64,000 nucleotides of DNA, taken from positions 1,798,001 to 1,862,000 of the forward strand of contig NZ_JBNCBU010000001.1 of NCBI RefSeq assembly GCF_051912845.1. The letters are read 5' to 3'. This DNA is from Tsuneonella sediminis. Its GTDB lineage: Bacteria; Pseudomonadota; Alphaproteobacteria; Sphingomonadales; Sphingomonadaceae. The notes beneath the pieces are model-generated. The model ran no database searches, had not been told where the DNA came from, and was given only the letters and a program-made list of their open reading frames with translations. Of the stretch, positions 1 to 7,041 are shown in pieces (within the stretch, counting starts at the first letter, position 1; every line of letters starts with the position of its first letter). Made by a program: the position numbers and the translations under genes.

Positions 1-250
1 ACGCGGGCCGCTTATCGGATTGACCCAACCTGGCTGCGGCATCTGCGGCAGACAGGAATATCGCGCCATTGTTGTCGCCCCGATATAGGTAGATCAACTC
101 CGTGAGCAGACTGCGGGCGGTAAGATCGAGGCTGGCGTAAGCAGCGGACTCGATGAGGCTGTGTGGCAGCATTACGAAGCGGGGCGCTTTCTCCGTCCGC
201 CCAGTCGCGTTTGGTTTCCGAGGTCTGTTCCTGTCAGGACGGCGCGCCAT
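1..250 (-). CDS. Unknown island protein, N-terminal 83 residues (partial)
   Basis: An open frame starts with ATG at 250 and runs off the left edge. It is too short to stand out because it is cut by the window end. After a basic, Arg/Pro/Asn-rich stretch of about 23 residues comes RFVMLPHSLIES (24-35), then a helical LTARSLLTELIYLYRG segment and DNNGAIFLS. I recall this pattern (F-V-M-L-P-H, then N-N-G) from short helix-turn-helix-like proteins near integrases in alphaproteobacterial islands and prophages, but cannot name a function. The start overlaps the last 17 bases of the 234-428 gene, which suggests translational coupling in one operon. A G-rich stretch just upstream could serve as ribosome binding site. 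Confidence 0.7.
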   Translation of the reverse strand, partial: MARRPDRNRPRKPNATGRTEKAPRFVMLPHSLIESAAYASLDLTARSLLTELIYLYRGDNNGAIFLSAADAAARLGQSDKRPA

Positions 251-428
251 GTTCACCCCCCGTCAAATCTCGCTTGGCGCGGCCCGTCACCAAACGAATC
301 CCGCCAGCAGTACCCCACGCCTCCCGAAAGGTGGGGAACCACTCACTTGGGCGCTTGGAGTCTGGGGGATTGCAGGCCACGAGGAATCCGGCGCCCTCGA
401 TCGTGACATCGATTGTGCCCGCCTCCAT
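234..428 (-). CDS. Small unknown protein of the island operon, 64 aa
   Basis: The ATG at 428 overlaps the stop of the preceding gene in an ATGA, which favours this start over the longer frame running to 632. The product has a beta-rich beginning (GTIDVTIEGAGFLV), then WFPTFREAWGTAGG and a basic, polar tail. I recognise no family. It is the fifth cistron of a minus-strand chain, followed by the partial gene at 1-250 with a 17-base overlap. The tight packing is the best evidence that it is translated. Confidence 0.55.
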   Translation of the reverse strand: MEAGTIDVTIEGAGFLVACNPPDSKRPSEWFPTFREAWGTAGGIRLVTGRAKRDLTGGEHGAPS

Positions 429-781
429 CACGCGGCCTCCGCGAGCGCTTCGGGTTCGATGATCGAATAGGCCATAACCTTGACGCCCATCCCACCGGGC
501 CGTTTGCCGACCTCGAACAACTTGCCGAGGCGGACCAACTCGCCGGCACGCGGACGGACGCACAGCAGCGGCAAATCTAGGTCCGCCGCTATCTGTTCGG
601 GGATGGCCCCAGTCCGACCATAGGCGGCCCACCCATCAAGCATTTGCCGATGACGACGCCCGAGCGTCTGGGTGACTTCCGCCGCCGCCTCTCGGCTGTT
701 GGCACGAGCTTCGGTGGAAACGCCTTTGTGTCCGGCTGCGGTGCCGTCGCCGTAGTGAGGTTCTTGATTGTTAGCCATCAT
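428..781 (-). CDS. Unknown island protein with winged-helix-like region, 117 aa
   Basis: The N-terminal 30 residues are polar and probably disordered. From about residue 40 the sequence (RRHRQMLDGWAAYGRTGAI, then IAADLDLPLLCVRPRAGELVRLG) reads like a helix-turn-helix or winged-helix fold used to sense copy or DNA state, but this is inference. Two adjacent ATG codons (781 and 778) overlap the stop of the upstream gene as ATGATGA. Its own stop overlaps the next start as ATGA. No catalytic motif is visible. The gene sits in the middle of the small-gene chain, so a regulatory or element-maintenance role is plausible but unproven. Confidence 0.6.
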   Translation of the reverse strand: MMANNQEPHYGDGTAAGHKGVSTEARANSREAAAEVTQTLGRRHRQMLDGWAAYGRTGAIPEQIAADLDLPLLCVRPRAGELVRLGKLFEVGKRPGGMGVKVMAYSIIEPEALAEAA

Positions 782-966
782 TCGGCCTCCATCATTTCAG
801 ACAGGCCAGCGCGCTCCGCGAGCGCCGCGAGCCAATCGAATTGCCTGTCAGATAGCGCGAAGGGATCGACCGCGATTTGGCCGAGGAATTGTCCCGCCTT
901 TCGCGTTAGACCCTCGCCCTTGTTGAGTAGCGCCAATGCCAGCGCGCGGCGTGCCTCGAATGTCAT
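778..966 (-). CDS. Small unknown protein, 62 aa
   Basis: A short, mostly helical acidic-amphipathic protein with an AxxALLNKGEGLTRKAGQFLG start and FALSDRQFDWLAALAERAGL later. The latter resembles short proteins near replication or transfer genes in alphaproteobacterial elements, but I cannot assign it. The start overlaps the stop of the 963-1247 gene in an ATGA, and its stop overlaps the next start in the same way. The reading frame is supported by context more than by length. Confidence 0.55.
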   Translation of the reverse strand: MTFEARRALALALLNKGEGLTRKAGQFLGQIAVDPFALSDRQFDWLAALAERAGLSEMMEAE

Positions 967-1247
967 CGGGCCACCTCTTCCAATTCGCGCAGCGCCACAC
1001 TCAAGGCGCGCTCAGCGTCATGCTTGGGAAGGAGCCGCGAGCCAAACAGGCCAGCACGGCGACGACGCACGTCCCATGCGTTCCGTGACGACCAGCATTG
1101 CTTGCTGAACGCTCGCAGGGCGTCTATATCGATCCCGTCGAAATCTAGGCCTGCCAGCAAAGACTCGATCGAAGGGTCCCGCACCGGAAGAACGGCGCGG
1201 GCCTTTCGCTTTTCAGGGGTAGCGTTCCCCGGTCCGGATGGCGCCAC
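963..1247 (-). CDS. Small unknown protein, 94 aa (GTG start)
   Basis: It begins with GTG at 1247, three bases after the stop of the excisionase-like gene. A basic head (TPEKRKARAV) is followed by an acidic GLDFDGIDIDALRAF segment and an Arg-rich RNAWDVRRRRAGLFGSRLL stretch that could bind nucleic acid or another protein. No known domain is recognised. The stop overlaps the next start (ATGA). It is second in the operon that starts with the HTH gene at 1454. Confidence 0.55.
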   Translation of the reverse strand: MAPSGPGNATPEKRKARAVLPVRDPSIESLLAGLDFDGIDIDALRAFSKQCWSSRNAWDVRRRRAGLFGSRLLPKHDAERALSVALRELEEVAR

Positions 1248-1250
1248 GAT

Positions 1251-1454
1251 TCACGCCGCCGCCTCGGAAGCGTAGTCCGGCAGCGAGGCGAGATATTCCG
1301 CTAGATCGTCCCGCAGAATTACCGTGCGCCGACCGCGCTTCTTTGCCTTAAGGTCGCCACGCCGCAGCGCTTCATAAATCTCGGAACGCGATCCCGCGCC
1401 CGCCTCTCGCGCCTCATCAATGTGAAAGGCTAATTTGTGATCCGGTAGTGCCAT
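1251..1454 (-). CDS. Excisionase/AlpA-like helix-turn-helix protein, 67 aa
   Basis: The 67-residue product carries a compact HTH of the type in excisionase and AlpA proteins: SRSEIYEALRRGDLKAKKRGRRTVILRDDLAEYLASL. The helix that contacts DNA (SEIYEALRRG) is followed by a wing (TVILRDDL) and a final helix. Such proteins bend DNA at attachment sites or activate integrase and early element genes. It heads the minus-strand chain of small genes. Upstream lie about 107 bases with an inverted repeat at 1524-1559 that could be its operator. The family call is good. Whether it acts on this integrase is inference. Confidence 0.7.
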   Translation of the reverse strand: MALPDHKLAFHIDEAREAGAGSRSEIYEALRRGDLKAKKRGRRTVILRDDLAEYLASLPDYASEAAA

Positions 1455-1523
1455 CGTCCTGCCGCCTCCGTGATTGTGGGCGACAGTCCATCTACACCTA
1501 CAGACGGAGGGTGCGAGAAATCC

Positions 1524-1559
1524 GTTTGGTCAATTAACCGTACGAAAGATTGGCCAAAC
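1524..1559. promoter_or_regulatory. Inverted repeat upstream of the excisionase-like gene
   Basis: Arms 1524-1533 and 1550-1559 match at nine of ten positions around a 16-base spacer that is unusually AT-rich for this region. It lies between the stop of the 1562-2353 gene and the start of the HTH gene at 1454. It could be an operator for the small-gene operon or a hairpin ending the upstream transcript. No T-tract follows it, so an operator seems a little more likely. Confidence 0.35.
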
Positions 1560-1561
1560 TT

Positions 1562-2353
1562 TCACCGGGGTAATTGCTCTTTGCGATGCGGTCGGCGCCG
1601 GGGTCCGGCTTTGGCGGTCACACGGGACTGCATGAACTCCTCGCCGTCAATTGCAAGCTGCGCCAAAGCGACCTTTTCTTCAACCAGTCCTAAGAAATGT
1701 CCATGCCAGCCACTGCGGGCGACCGCGAGCATGTATGTGACGACGTCGCCGCCTAGCAGGTTATCACATTGGGCGCGCCACCCTCTTATGGTAGTCCACG
1801 GTGTATTTCCGAAAGCCATAGATACTCGAGCCTGCGCTTCCGCCGGGGGTAGCCCACGCCCCTCCAGAAATTCGATCCATTCGAGGGCTCTTAGTTTCTT
1901 GTTGGCGATCCGGTAACGCGACCCGCCGACTCCCTGAGCAGACGAAATGACACGAGCCAAGAGACTCGGATCATCACCATTGGAAACTGCTAGCACTTCG
2001 TCGCGCAGAGACTGCACAGAAGACATCGCGCGCTGATCCTCGACAGTCGCAAACAACGCCTGTGCCGGCCATAGCCGAAACCATAGGGCGGCAAGATGTT
2101 GGTCGCGGGGAGCGGTTGGGGGAGGGGTAGTTCCATATGCGGCACTCAACACCCTGTCGCCCACCAGGCCTCCGATTCCATTCAAGAGGGTTTCTAGGAG
2201 CCTCCTCGCCGCTTCGGCGCGAGCGGGACCCATTGCATCAGCATCATCAAATGCCGCTTTCGCGCTAGCAGCGTGCCGGAGGCACATTACAAAGTAGCGC
2301 ATACGCTCCGGGCGAAACCGCTCCTTAAGTAGTTCTAAGAGATCGTCGTCCAT
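1562..2353 (-). CDS. Unknown island protein, 263 aa
   Basis: The ATG at 2353 is chosen because a GGAG sits five bases upstream and the product then begins MDDDLLELLKERFRPERM. An earlier in-frame ATG at 2398 has no such site. The protein looks helical throughout and soluble, with no signal peptide or membrane span. The stretch ARVSMAFGNTPWTTIRGWRAQCDNLLG (second half) reads like a helix-turn-helix followed by a helix. The C-terminus is very basic. I recognise no family. It lies between the integrase and the small-gene operon, where regulators or cargo genes are often found. Confidence 0.6.
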   Translation of the reverse strand: MDDDLLELLKERFRPERMRYFVMCLRHAASAKAAFDDADAMGPARAEAARRLLETLLNGIGGLVGDRVLSAAYGTTPPPTAPRDQHLAALWFRLWPAQALFATVEDQRAMSSVQSLRDEVLAVSNGDDPSLLARVISSAQGVGGSRYRIANKKLRALEWIEFLEGRGLPPAEAQARVSMAFGNTPWTTIRGWRAQCDNLLGGDVVTYMLAVARSGWHGHFLGLVEEKVALAQLAIDGEEFMQSRVTAKAGPRRRPHRKEQLPR

Positions 2354-2469
2354 GCCCACTCCGCAGGGTCCCCGCTGAAGTTCGGGAGGGGCTAGCACGG
2401 GCGGAGTTCCGCGCCAGGGAGCTACCCTTGCCCCTCCCTGCGATCACCGAGGCAATCGCATTCGACAAA

Positions 2470-3633
2470 TCAAAGCGCCAAGCTGGCGAGCGCGTCCTCC
2501 GCGTCGTCGCGAACAAGGTGGCCGTAATGCTTTTCGATCATCTCCACGCCGGTCCCCGCAAGCTGCGCGACCGTGAGGATGGGTAGTTTGGCGCGAATCA
2601 GGTCCGTCAGGACCGAGTGGCGCAAGGTGTAAGCCGCGACCGCATCGGGAAGCCCGGCCTCCCGCACAGCATCTTTGATCGGCACCTTCCAAGTGTTCTT
2701 GTCCCAAGCCGCCCCGCTTGCGCGAGCGAAGATCGATGCGGTGGGCAGCTTGTCCTTCGATTGCGCCTCCAGAAACGTCGCGATCGACTCGGGGACCGTG
2801 ATTTGCCGTGGCTTGCCGTTTTTGTCCTTGCCTATGGTGAGGGACCGCGTGCGCCTATCGAAGTCTCGGACCTTGAGATTCGCGAGGCTGCCGGGGCGTA
2901 GTGGCAACAGGCACAAGGCGCGAACGAAGGGCTCGGCTTCCTTGTCGCACACCTTCAGGAGAAGCTTCCGCTCGTCTCGATCGAGATAGAGGTCGCGCCG
3001 CTTGCCCGCGCCCCGATGGGGCTTGAGCGCCTCTTGCCAAGCGGCATCGGTGTTTGGTGCCCCCGGCGAGAGCACTTGAGACAGGGCGGCGCGCAACGGC
3101 ACCATATCGCGATTGACGGTGGACTTCGCCCGCACCCGCGTGCGCGTTTCCCCACCCTTGTTGCGGGTGACGAGTGCAGGCTTTTCTTCGAGCCGTGTCC
3201 GCCAACTACGCAGATGGTGGCGCCGGAGCTTGTCTAGCTTAACGCTGGCGATGGGATCGGAATATACCGTCCGCTCAAGATTGCCGACTTCGCGGGGCTT
3301 TCCTTCAGCGTAAGCACGGCAGGCATCCTCGACGGTCACCAGCTTGCGAACGGCAACGCCCCCACTTTCGACAGTATCCGCGAATTTCTCGGCGTCCTCC
3401 TTCGCCTGCTTAAACACATCGTGCCCAAGCATCTCGCTATAATCTCCGAGGGCCTTGCGTTTGTAGACGTGCTCGTCGGGATGATACGCGCGGGCGAACC
3501 ATTTCCCTTTGCCACCGCGCTTCGACGGGCGAAACCCAAGATAACAGCCGTGGCGGAGCCGCTGCCAATGCGGCTCATCACCCTTGCGGGCTTTCAGCTT
3601 TTCTCGGTCGCCGATCCGGCTCAGGTCGGTCAT
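2470..3633 (-). CDS. int: Tyrosine recombinase / integrase, 387 aa
   Basis: This is a tyrosine-family site-specific integrase. The start at 3633 has a GGAGG eight bases upstream. An ATG at 3657 is less well placed. The order is an N-terminal arm-binding region (about 1-75), a core-binding helical domain (about 85-220) and the catalytic domain (about 225-387). Visible catalytic features are the first Arg in LLPLRPGSL, Lys in IGKDKNGK, Arg in YTLRH and the nucleophile Tyr in EKHYGHLV (residue 370). The usual His before the second Arg is Tyr, and the usual His/Trp box reads AGTGVEM. I recall this variant as common in an alphaproteobacterial clade. It adjoins the tRNA-Thr fragment, its probable attachment site. 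Confidence 0.9.
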   Translation of the reverse strand: MTDLSRIGDREKLKARKGDEPHWQRLRHGCYLGFRPSKRGGKGKWFARAYHPDEHVYKRKALGDYSEMLGHDVFKQAKEDAEKFADTVESGGVAVRKLVTVEDACRAYAEGKPREVGNLERTVYSDPIASVKLDKLRRHHLRSWRTRLEEKPALVTRNKGGETRTRVRAKSTVNRDMVPLRAALSQVLSPGAPNTDAAWQEALKPHRGAGKRRDLYLDRDERKLLLKVCDKEAEPFVRALCLLPLRPGSLANLKVRDFDRRTRSLTIGKDKNGKPRQITVPESIATFLEAQSKDKLPTASIFARASGAAWDKNTWKVPIKDAVREAGLPDAVAAYTLRHSVLTDLIRAKLPILTVAQLAGTGVEMIEKHYGHLVRDDAEDALASLAL

Positions 3634-3755
3634 GGGATGGCCTCCGCTACCTTCCATGAAACACCCATGAAATACATCGGCGGACGCTCAAAGGCAACAA
3701 GGGACGGAAAACAGAGGGCTAACAGTCCATGGCTGTCCGAGAATATCCGCAACCC

Positions 3756-3805
3756 CTCCCTTGGTAAGGGAGAGGCCGAGAGTTCAATTCTCTCCAGCAG
3801 CACCA
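3756..3805 (+). other. 3' fragment of tRNA-Thr(GGT): element attachment scar (att)
   Basis: Bases 3756-3772 form an anticodon arm (CTCCC stem, TTGGTAA loop, anticodon GGT). Then follow a five-base variable region, a T arm (3778-3794, GAGAG/CTCTC with loop TTCAATT) and the acceptor 3' strand CAGCAGC, discriminator A and CCA (3795-3805). No matching GCTGCTG 5' acceptor strand or D arm precedes it, so this is not a complete tRNA. It matches the displaced 3' end expected after integration in a tRNA-Thr gene. The crossover probably lies at or just 5' of the anticodon stem. Confidence 0.85.
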
Positions 3806-3832
3806 TCGCTGTATCCCCTGCACTCTTTTCCG

Positions 3833-3872
3833 AACCTCGTGTTCCGCCAGGCAATGCGGTCGCAACGAGGTT
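3833..3872. terminator. Possible hairpin between tRNA fragment and cyclase gene
   Basis: Eight-base complementary arms (3833-3840 and 3865-3872) enclose a 24-base loop, just after the tRNA-Thr fragment and just beyond the stop of the minus-strand cyclase gene. It could have ended the original tRNA-Thr transcript or the cyclase transcript. The loop is long and the T-run short, so the call is weak. Confidence 0.3.
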
Positions 3873-3877
3873 TGTCC

Positions 3878-6800
3878 TCAATCGGCCCAGATTCCGTCCC
3901 ATCCAGGACCGGGGGGATTCGCGGCCAATGTCCGGGCCCGGGCCAGCATCAATGCCGACGGGTGATCGTCCGGCTCGATCTCGACCGCCTTTTCGAAGAC
4001 GCGCAGAGCGCCGGTCCAGTCACCTTCGGCGAGCAGCCCGCGGCCCTTGCCGTAGGCGTGAATCAGCTCCTCTCGCGAGGCTGCGTCGCCCGCCGCGAAC
4101 GCCTCGTGGATGCGGGTCGCCTGATTGCGTCCGCGCACGCGCACGACATCGAGTTCCCTCAGCGCGATGTCGGGGCCGAGCTCGCCGGCGGTCGCGTCGC
4201 AGACGATCGTGCGGACCCGGTACGTCTTGGTGATCGCCTCCAGCCGCGACGCGAGGTTCACCGAATCGCCGATGACGGTGTAGTCCATGCGCTTGGGCGA
4301 TCCGATCGTCCCTGCGATCACCTCGCCGGTGGCAACGCCGATACCCAGGGCGAGTGCGGGCAGGTCGGGGGACGCGCGCGACCGGTTATAGTCGGCGATG
4401 AGATCCTGCATCCTCAGCGCGCTCCGCACCGCGTTGGCCGCGTCGGCCCCGGTCGAGAGCGGCGCGCCATAAACCGCCATCAGGGCATCCCCGATGAACT
4501 TGTCGAGGATGCCGTCATGGCTCGCCACCGCCTCGAACAGGCTCGTGAACACGGCGTTGAGCATGTCGACCGTCTGGCGCGGCGACAGTTTCTCGGCTGC
4601 CGCGGTGAAGTTGCGGATATCGGCGAACAGGACACTAGTCCGGCAGGCCGTCCCGAACAGCAGGTCCTCGTCGCGCTCGAGGATTTCCTGCACCGCGCTC
4701 TGGGGCAGGAACTTGCCGATCGCGCCCTGGAGGCGCTTCGTCGCGGTGATATTGTCGAAAAGGACGAGCACGCCGGTCGCGCCGGTATCCCTGTGCAGGG
4801 GGACGATGCTGATGTTCGCGGATACGTGGCCCGCGCGGCCGGTTATGACCTCGAAATCGACGAGGCTGCGCGCCCGGCCCTCGGCGGCGACCTTGCCGAT
4901 TTCGTCGAGGAGCGCGGGATTGTCCCGGGCGAACGAATCGGCCGGCCGGGTCCCCTCGATCTCGTCCCGCGCATATTCCAGGATTTCGCAAGCAGCCTGG
5001 TTGACCTTCGCGATCCGGCCGTTCTCGTCGAGGGTGAGAAGTCCGCTCGACATCGATCCGAGGATGCTCTCGCTGTATTCGCGGGCCGAATCGACGTCGG
5101 CGAACAGCTGCGCGTTCTCGATCGCGATGGCAGCCTGGGAGGCGAACGCTTCCATCCGGCGGACGTCGCGGCTGTCGAAGCCGTCCTTGCCGATGCGGTT
5201 GAGGGCCTGCAGCACGCCGAGGCGCCGCCCGTCGCGGGTCATTACCGGGACCGCCATCACTGTCCGGGTGATGTAGCCGGTCGCGGCATCGACCGACGCG
5301 TTGAACCGCGGATCGACATAGGCGTCGGCCACCACGATCGGCTTGCCATCGACGTGGCAGTGCCCGGCGATCCCGTGATCGGCGGGGAACCGCAAGACCT
5401 GGGTCGCCACCCCCTCGGCGACCAGCGACCAGAGCTCGTTCCTCCGTTCGTCGTACATGAACAGCGAGCTGCGATCGGCGTTCACCACCCTGGTGGTGGC
5501 CTCGACGATCCGCGTCAGCAGCGGCTGGAGGTCCATCTCGGTGCTGATGGCGGTGCTCACGTCGAACAACGTGCGAAGCTCGACGTTCGATCGCTCGGCC
5601 GCGTGCGTCGCCAGCGACCAGCGCCTGGCGAAGACGATGACGTGGGAGAACAGCAACATCAGGATGCCGATTGGCGCGAGGTCCGAGGCGATCACCCGGT
5701 CGCGAGGGAGGATGTCGGCCTGGACGAACGCGACCACGGCCATCGTCGCAACGAAGGCGCCCATTCCGGCGAACAGCACGCGCGCGCCGGAACGCCCCCG
5801 TCGGGCCGCCCGGGCAACTACGACTACCACGTAGGTGCAGACCACGACCGCCGTCGCCAGCGAGGCCAGCGATATGAACGACGCTGCGAGCGGATTTCCG
5901 GTCGCGATCGCGACCAGCTGCGCGGCCGTGATCGACCCCATGACGGCCGCCAGAACGCGCATCGGCCAGCGCCAGCTCTCGGCCGGGAAGAGGTGGTGCG
6001 CGTATCCCAGGAAGAACAGCACCGTCAGCCCGAAGGTCGAGTACTGGACTGCGAGCATCCCTCCGAGGCCTAGCGAGGGCACGGAGGCAAGGATGAGGTT
6101 GTCGTATGCCATCCCCATCGCGGTCGGTACGAAGAAGATGCAGCTCGCCGCGAAGTAGAGGGCGGGCAGCTCCTCTCCGCGGTAGAAGAAGACCACGATG
6201 CCGTAAGCGGCAAGGACCAGCAGGCAGACGATGAAGACGAAGTCCTGCGCCGCCTGCCAGGCGAGCCACTCGCCGACCGCATGGGGCGAGCCCAGCACGG
6301 GTTCGGCGACGAGGCCCGTCTCGCGGTGGCTGAACGAGGCGAGCTGCACCGCGATCGTAACCGGGCGTCCGTCACTGGTGAAATTGACCATCGCAGCCCG
6401 GGGATGCTGGACCGTGGTCGCGGGAGAGGTCCCGACCTCGCCGATCGAAGCGGCGGGTGCCCCGTCGACAAGGATGCGCGCCGCGGAGTAGATCAGCGGC
6501 AGGCGCACGGTGTAGGGGCCGGGCGCGAGACCACGGATGGTCAGGCGGTAGGTGCCGACGCCGCGATCGGAGCCCCCATTCCCGGGTCCGAGGGTCCAGG
6601 CACCCGGCACGCGCATCGTCGCGGGCCCCGGCCCGTCGAACCCTTTGCCCCCGTCCCTTCGGAAGGCCCAGTCGCCCGCGAGCGGGACTGCGCCACGACT
6701 GCTGTCCCAGCCCGCGAGGTCGATTGCGCCCTGGCGCGCGTCGGGCGCATCCGGTGCAAGCGGGCTGGCGAGGAATGGTGCGCACAGGCCGGCGAAAACG

Positions 6801-6886
6801 GCCAGTAGAAGCAAGGCCGCGCCGAGGCGGGGCAGAGACCACGGGCCTCCGGCCGTCCCCTCGCCTGACGGGCGTCCCGTCTGCAT
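3878..6886 (-). CDS. Membrane sensor class III adenylate/guanylate cyclase (7TMR-DISM, GAF, PAS), 1002 aa
   Basis: The ATG at 6886 is preceded by an AGGGGG and gives an N-terminal hydrophobic segment; a frame opening at 7012 exists but adds non-conserved residues. The order is a signal anchor (about 15-40), a periplasmic jelly-roll of DISM type (about 45-190), seven or so membrane helices (about 205-400), GAF (about 430-590), PAS (about 600-720), class III cyclase (about 745-935) and a TPR-like tail. The cyclase shows both metal Asp motifs (LFADIRNF, FIGDALMAVYG) and MDYTVIGDSVNLASRLE, so it should be active. The Lys/Asp-type specificity residues favour ATP, but this is inference. It probably turns an extracellular or redox cue into cyclic nucleotide. 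It stands alone, divergent from the PH-domain pair. Confidence 0.88.
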   Translation of the reverse strand: MQTGRPSGEGTAGGPWSLPRLGAALLLLAVFAGLCAPFLASPLAPDAPDARQGAIDLAGWDSSRGAVPLAGDWAFRRDGGKGFDGPGPATMRVPGAWTLGPGNGGSDRGVGTYRLTIRGLAPGPYTVRLPLIYSAARILVDGAPAASIGEVGTSPATTVQHPRAAMVNFTSDGRPVTIAVQLASFSHRETGLVAEPVLGSPHAVGEWLAWQAAQDFVFIVCLLVLAAYGIVVFFYRGEELPALYFAASCIFFVPTAMGMAYDNLILASVPSLGLGGMLAVQYSTFGLTVLFFLGYAHHLFPAESWRWPMRVLAAVMGSITAAQLVAIATGNPLAASFISLASLATAVVVCTYVVVVVARAARRGRSGARVLFAGMGAFVATMAVVAFVQADILPRDRVIASDLAPIGILMLLFSHVIVFARRWSLATHAAERSNVELRTLFDVSTAISTEMDLQPLLTRIVEATTRVVNADRSSLFMYDERRNELWSLVAEGVATQVLRFPADHGIAGHCHVDGKPIVVADAYVDPRFNASVDAATGYITRTVMAVPVMTRDGRRLGVLQALNRIGKDGFDSRDVRRMEAFASQAAIAIENAQLFADVDSAREYSESILGSMSSGLLTLDENGRIAKVNQAACEILEYARDEIEGTRPADSFARDNPALLDEIGKVAAEGRARSLVDFEVITGRAGHVSANISIVPLHRDTGATGVLVLFDNITATKRLQGAIGKFLPQSAVQEILERDEDLLFGTACRTSVLFADIRNFTAAAEKLSPRQTVDMLNAVFTSLFEAVASHDGILDKFIGDALMAVYGAPLSTGADAANAVRSALRMQDLIADYNRSRASPDLPALALGIGVATGEVIAGTIGSPKRMDYTVIGDSVNLASRLEAITKTYRVRTIVCDATAGELGPDIALRELDVVRVRGRNQATRIHEAFAAGDAASREELIHAYGKGRGLLAEGDWTGALRVFEKAVEIEPDDHPSALMLARARTLAANPPGPGWDGIWAD

Positions 6887-7041
6887 CACCGCATCCCCCT
6901 CAAACGCCGCGCAACGAGCGGGCCGAGTGTTCCACACACGGCCGGCGCTGCCCATCCTTAACTTCGCTGGCGGCTCGGAATCGATCGGCTCGCGACGAAA
7001 CCGTCTTGTCACGCGGGGCCGTGTTATCCATGTAAGTCACC

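Larger units (their letters stand above)
1..3805. mobile_element. End of a tRNA-Thr-targeted integrative element (left end outside window)
   Basis: The segment holds a tyrosine integrase (2470-3633), an excisionase-like HTH gene, several unknown small genes and, at its right border, a 3' fragment of tRNA-Thr(GGT) at 3756-3805. Tyrosine-integrase elements commonly insert into tRNA 3' halves, rebuild the gene at one end and leave a short duplicate at the other. The fragment here fits the left-behind copy, so the rebuilt full tRNA-Thr and the other border should lie left of base 1. All genes are on the minus strand and read away from the fragment. No conjugation or replication gene is recognisable in the visible part, so it may be an IME, a defective prophage or a plain island. 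The extent is inferred. Confidence 0.75.

Noticed and set aside
3740..3805. Complete tRNA-Thr gene at the element border
   Set aside because: The D arm and 5' acceptor strand are absent upstream, so only a 3' fragment remains.
3761..6073. 770-residue plus-strand frame opposite the cyclase gene
   Set aside because: It runs antisense to a clear cyclase and has the Arg/Ala/Pro-heavy, motif-free makeup of GC-rich shadow frames; no start signal or family is seen.
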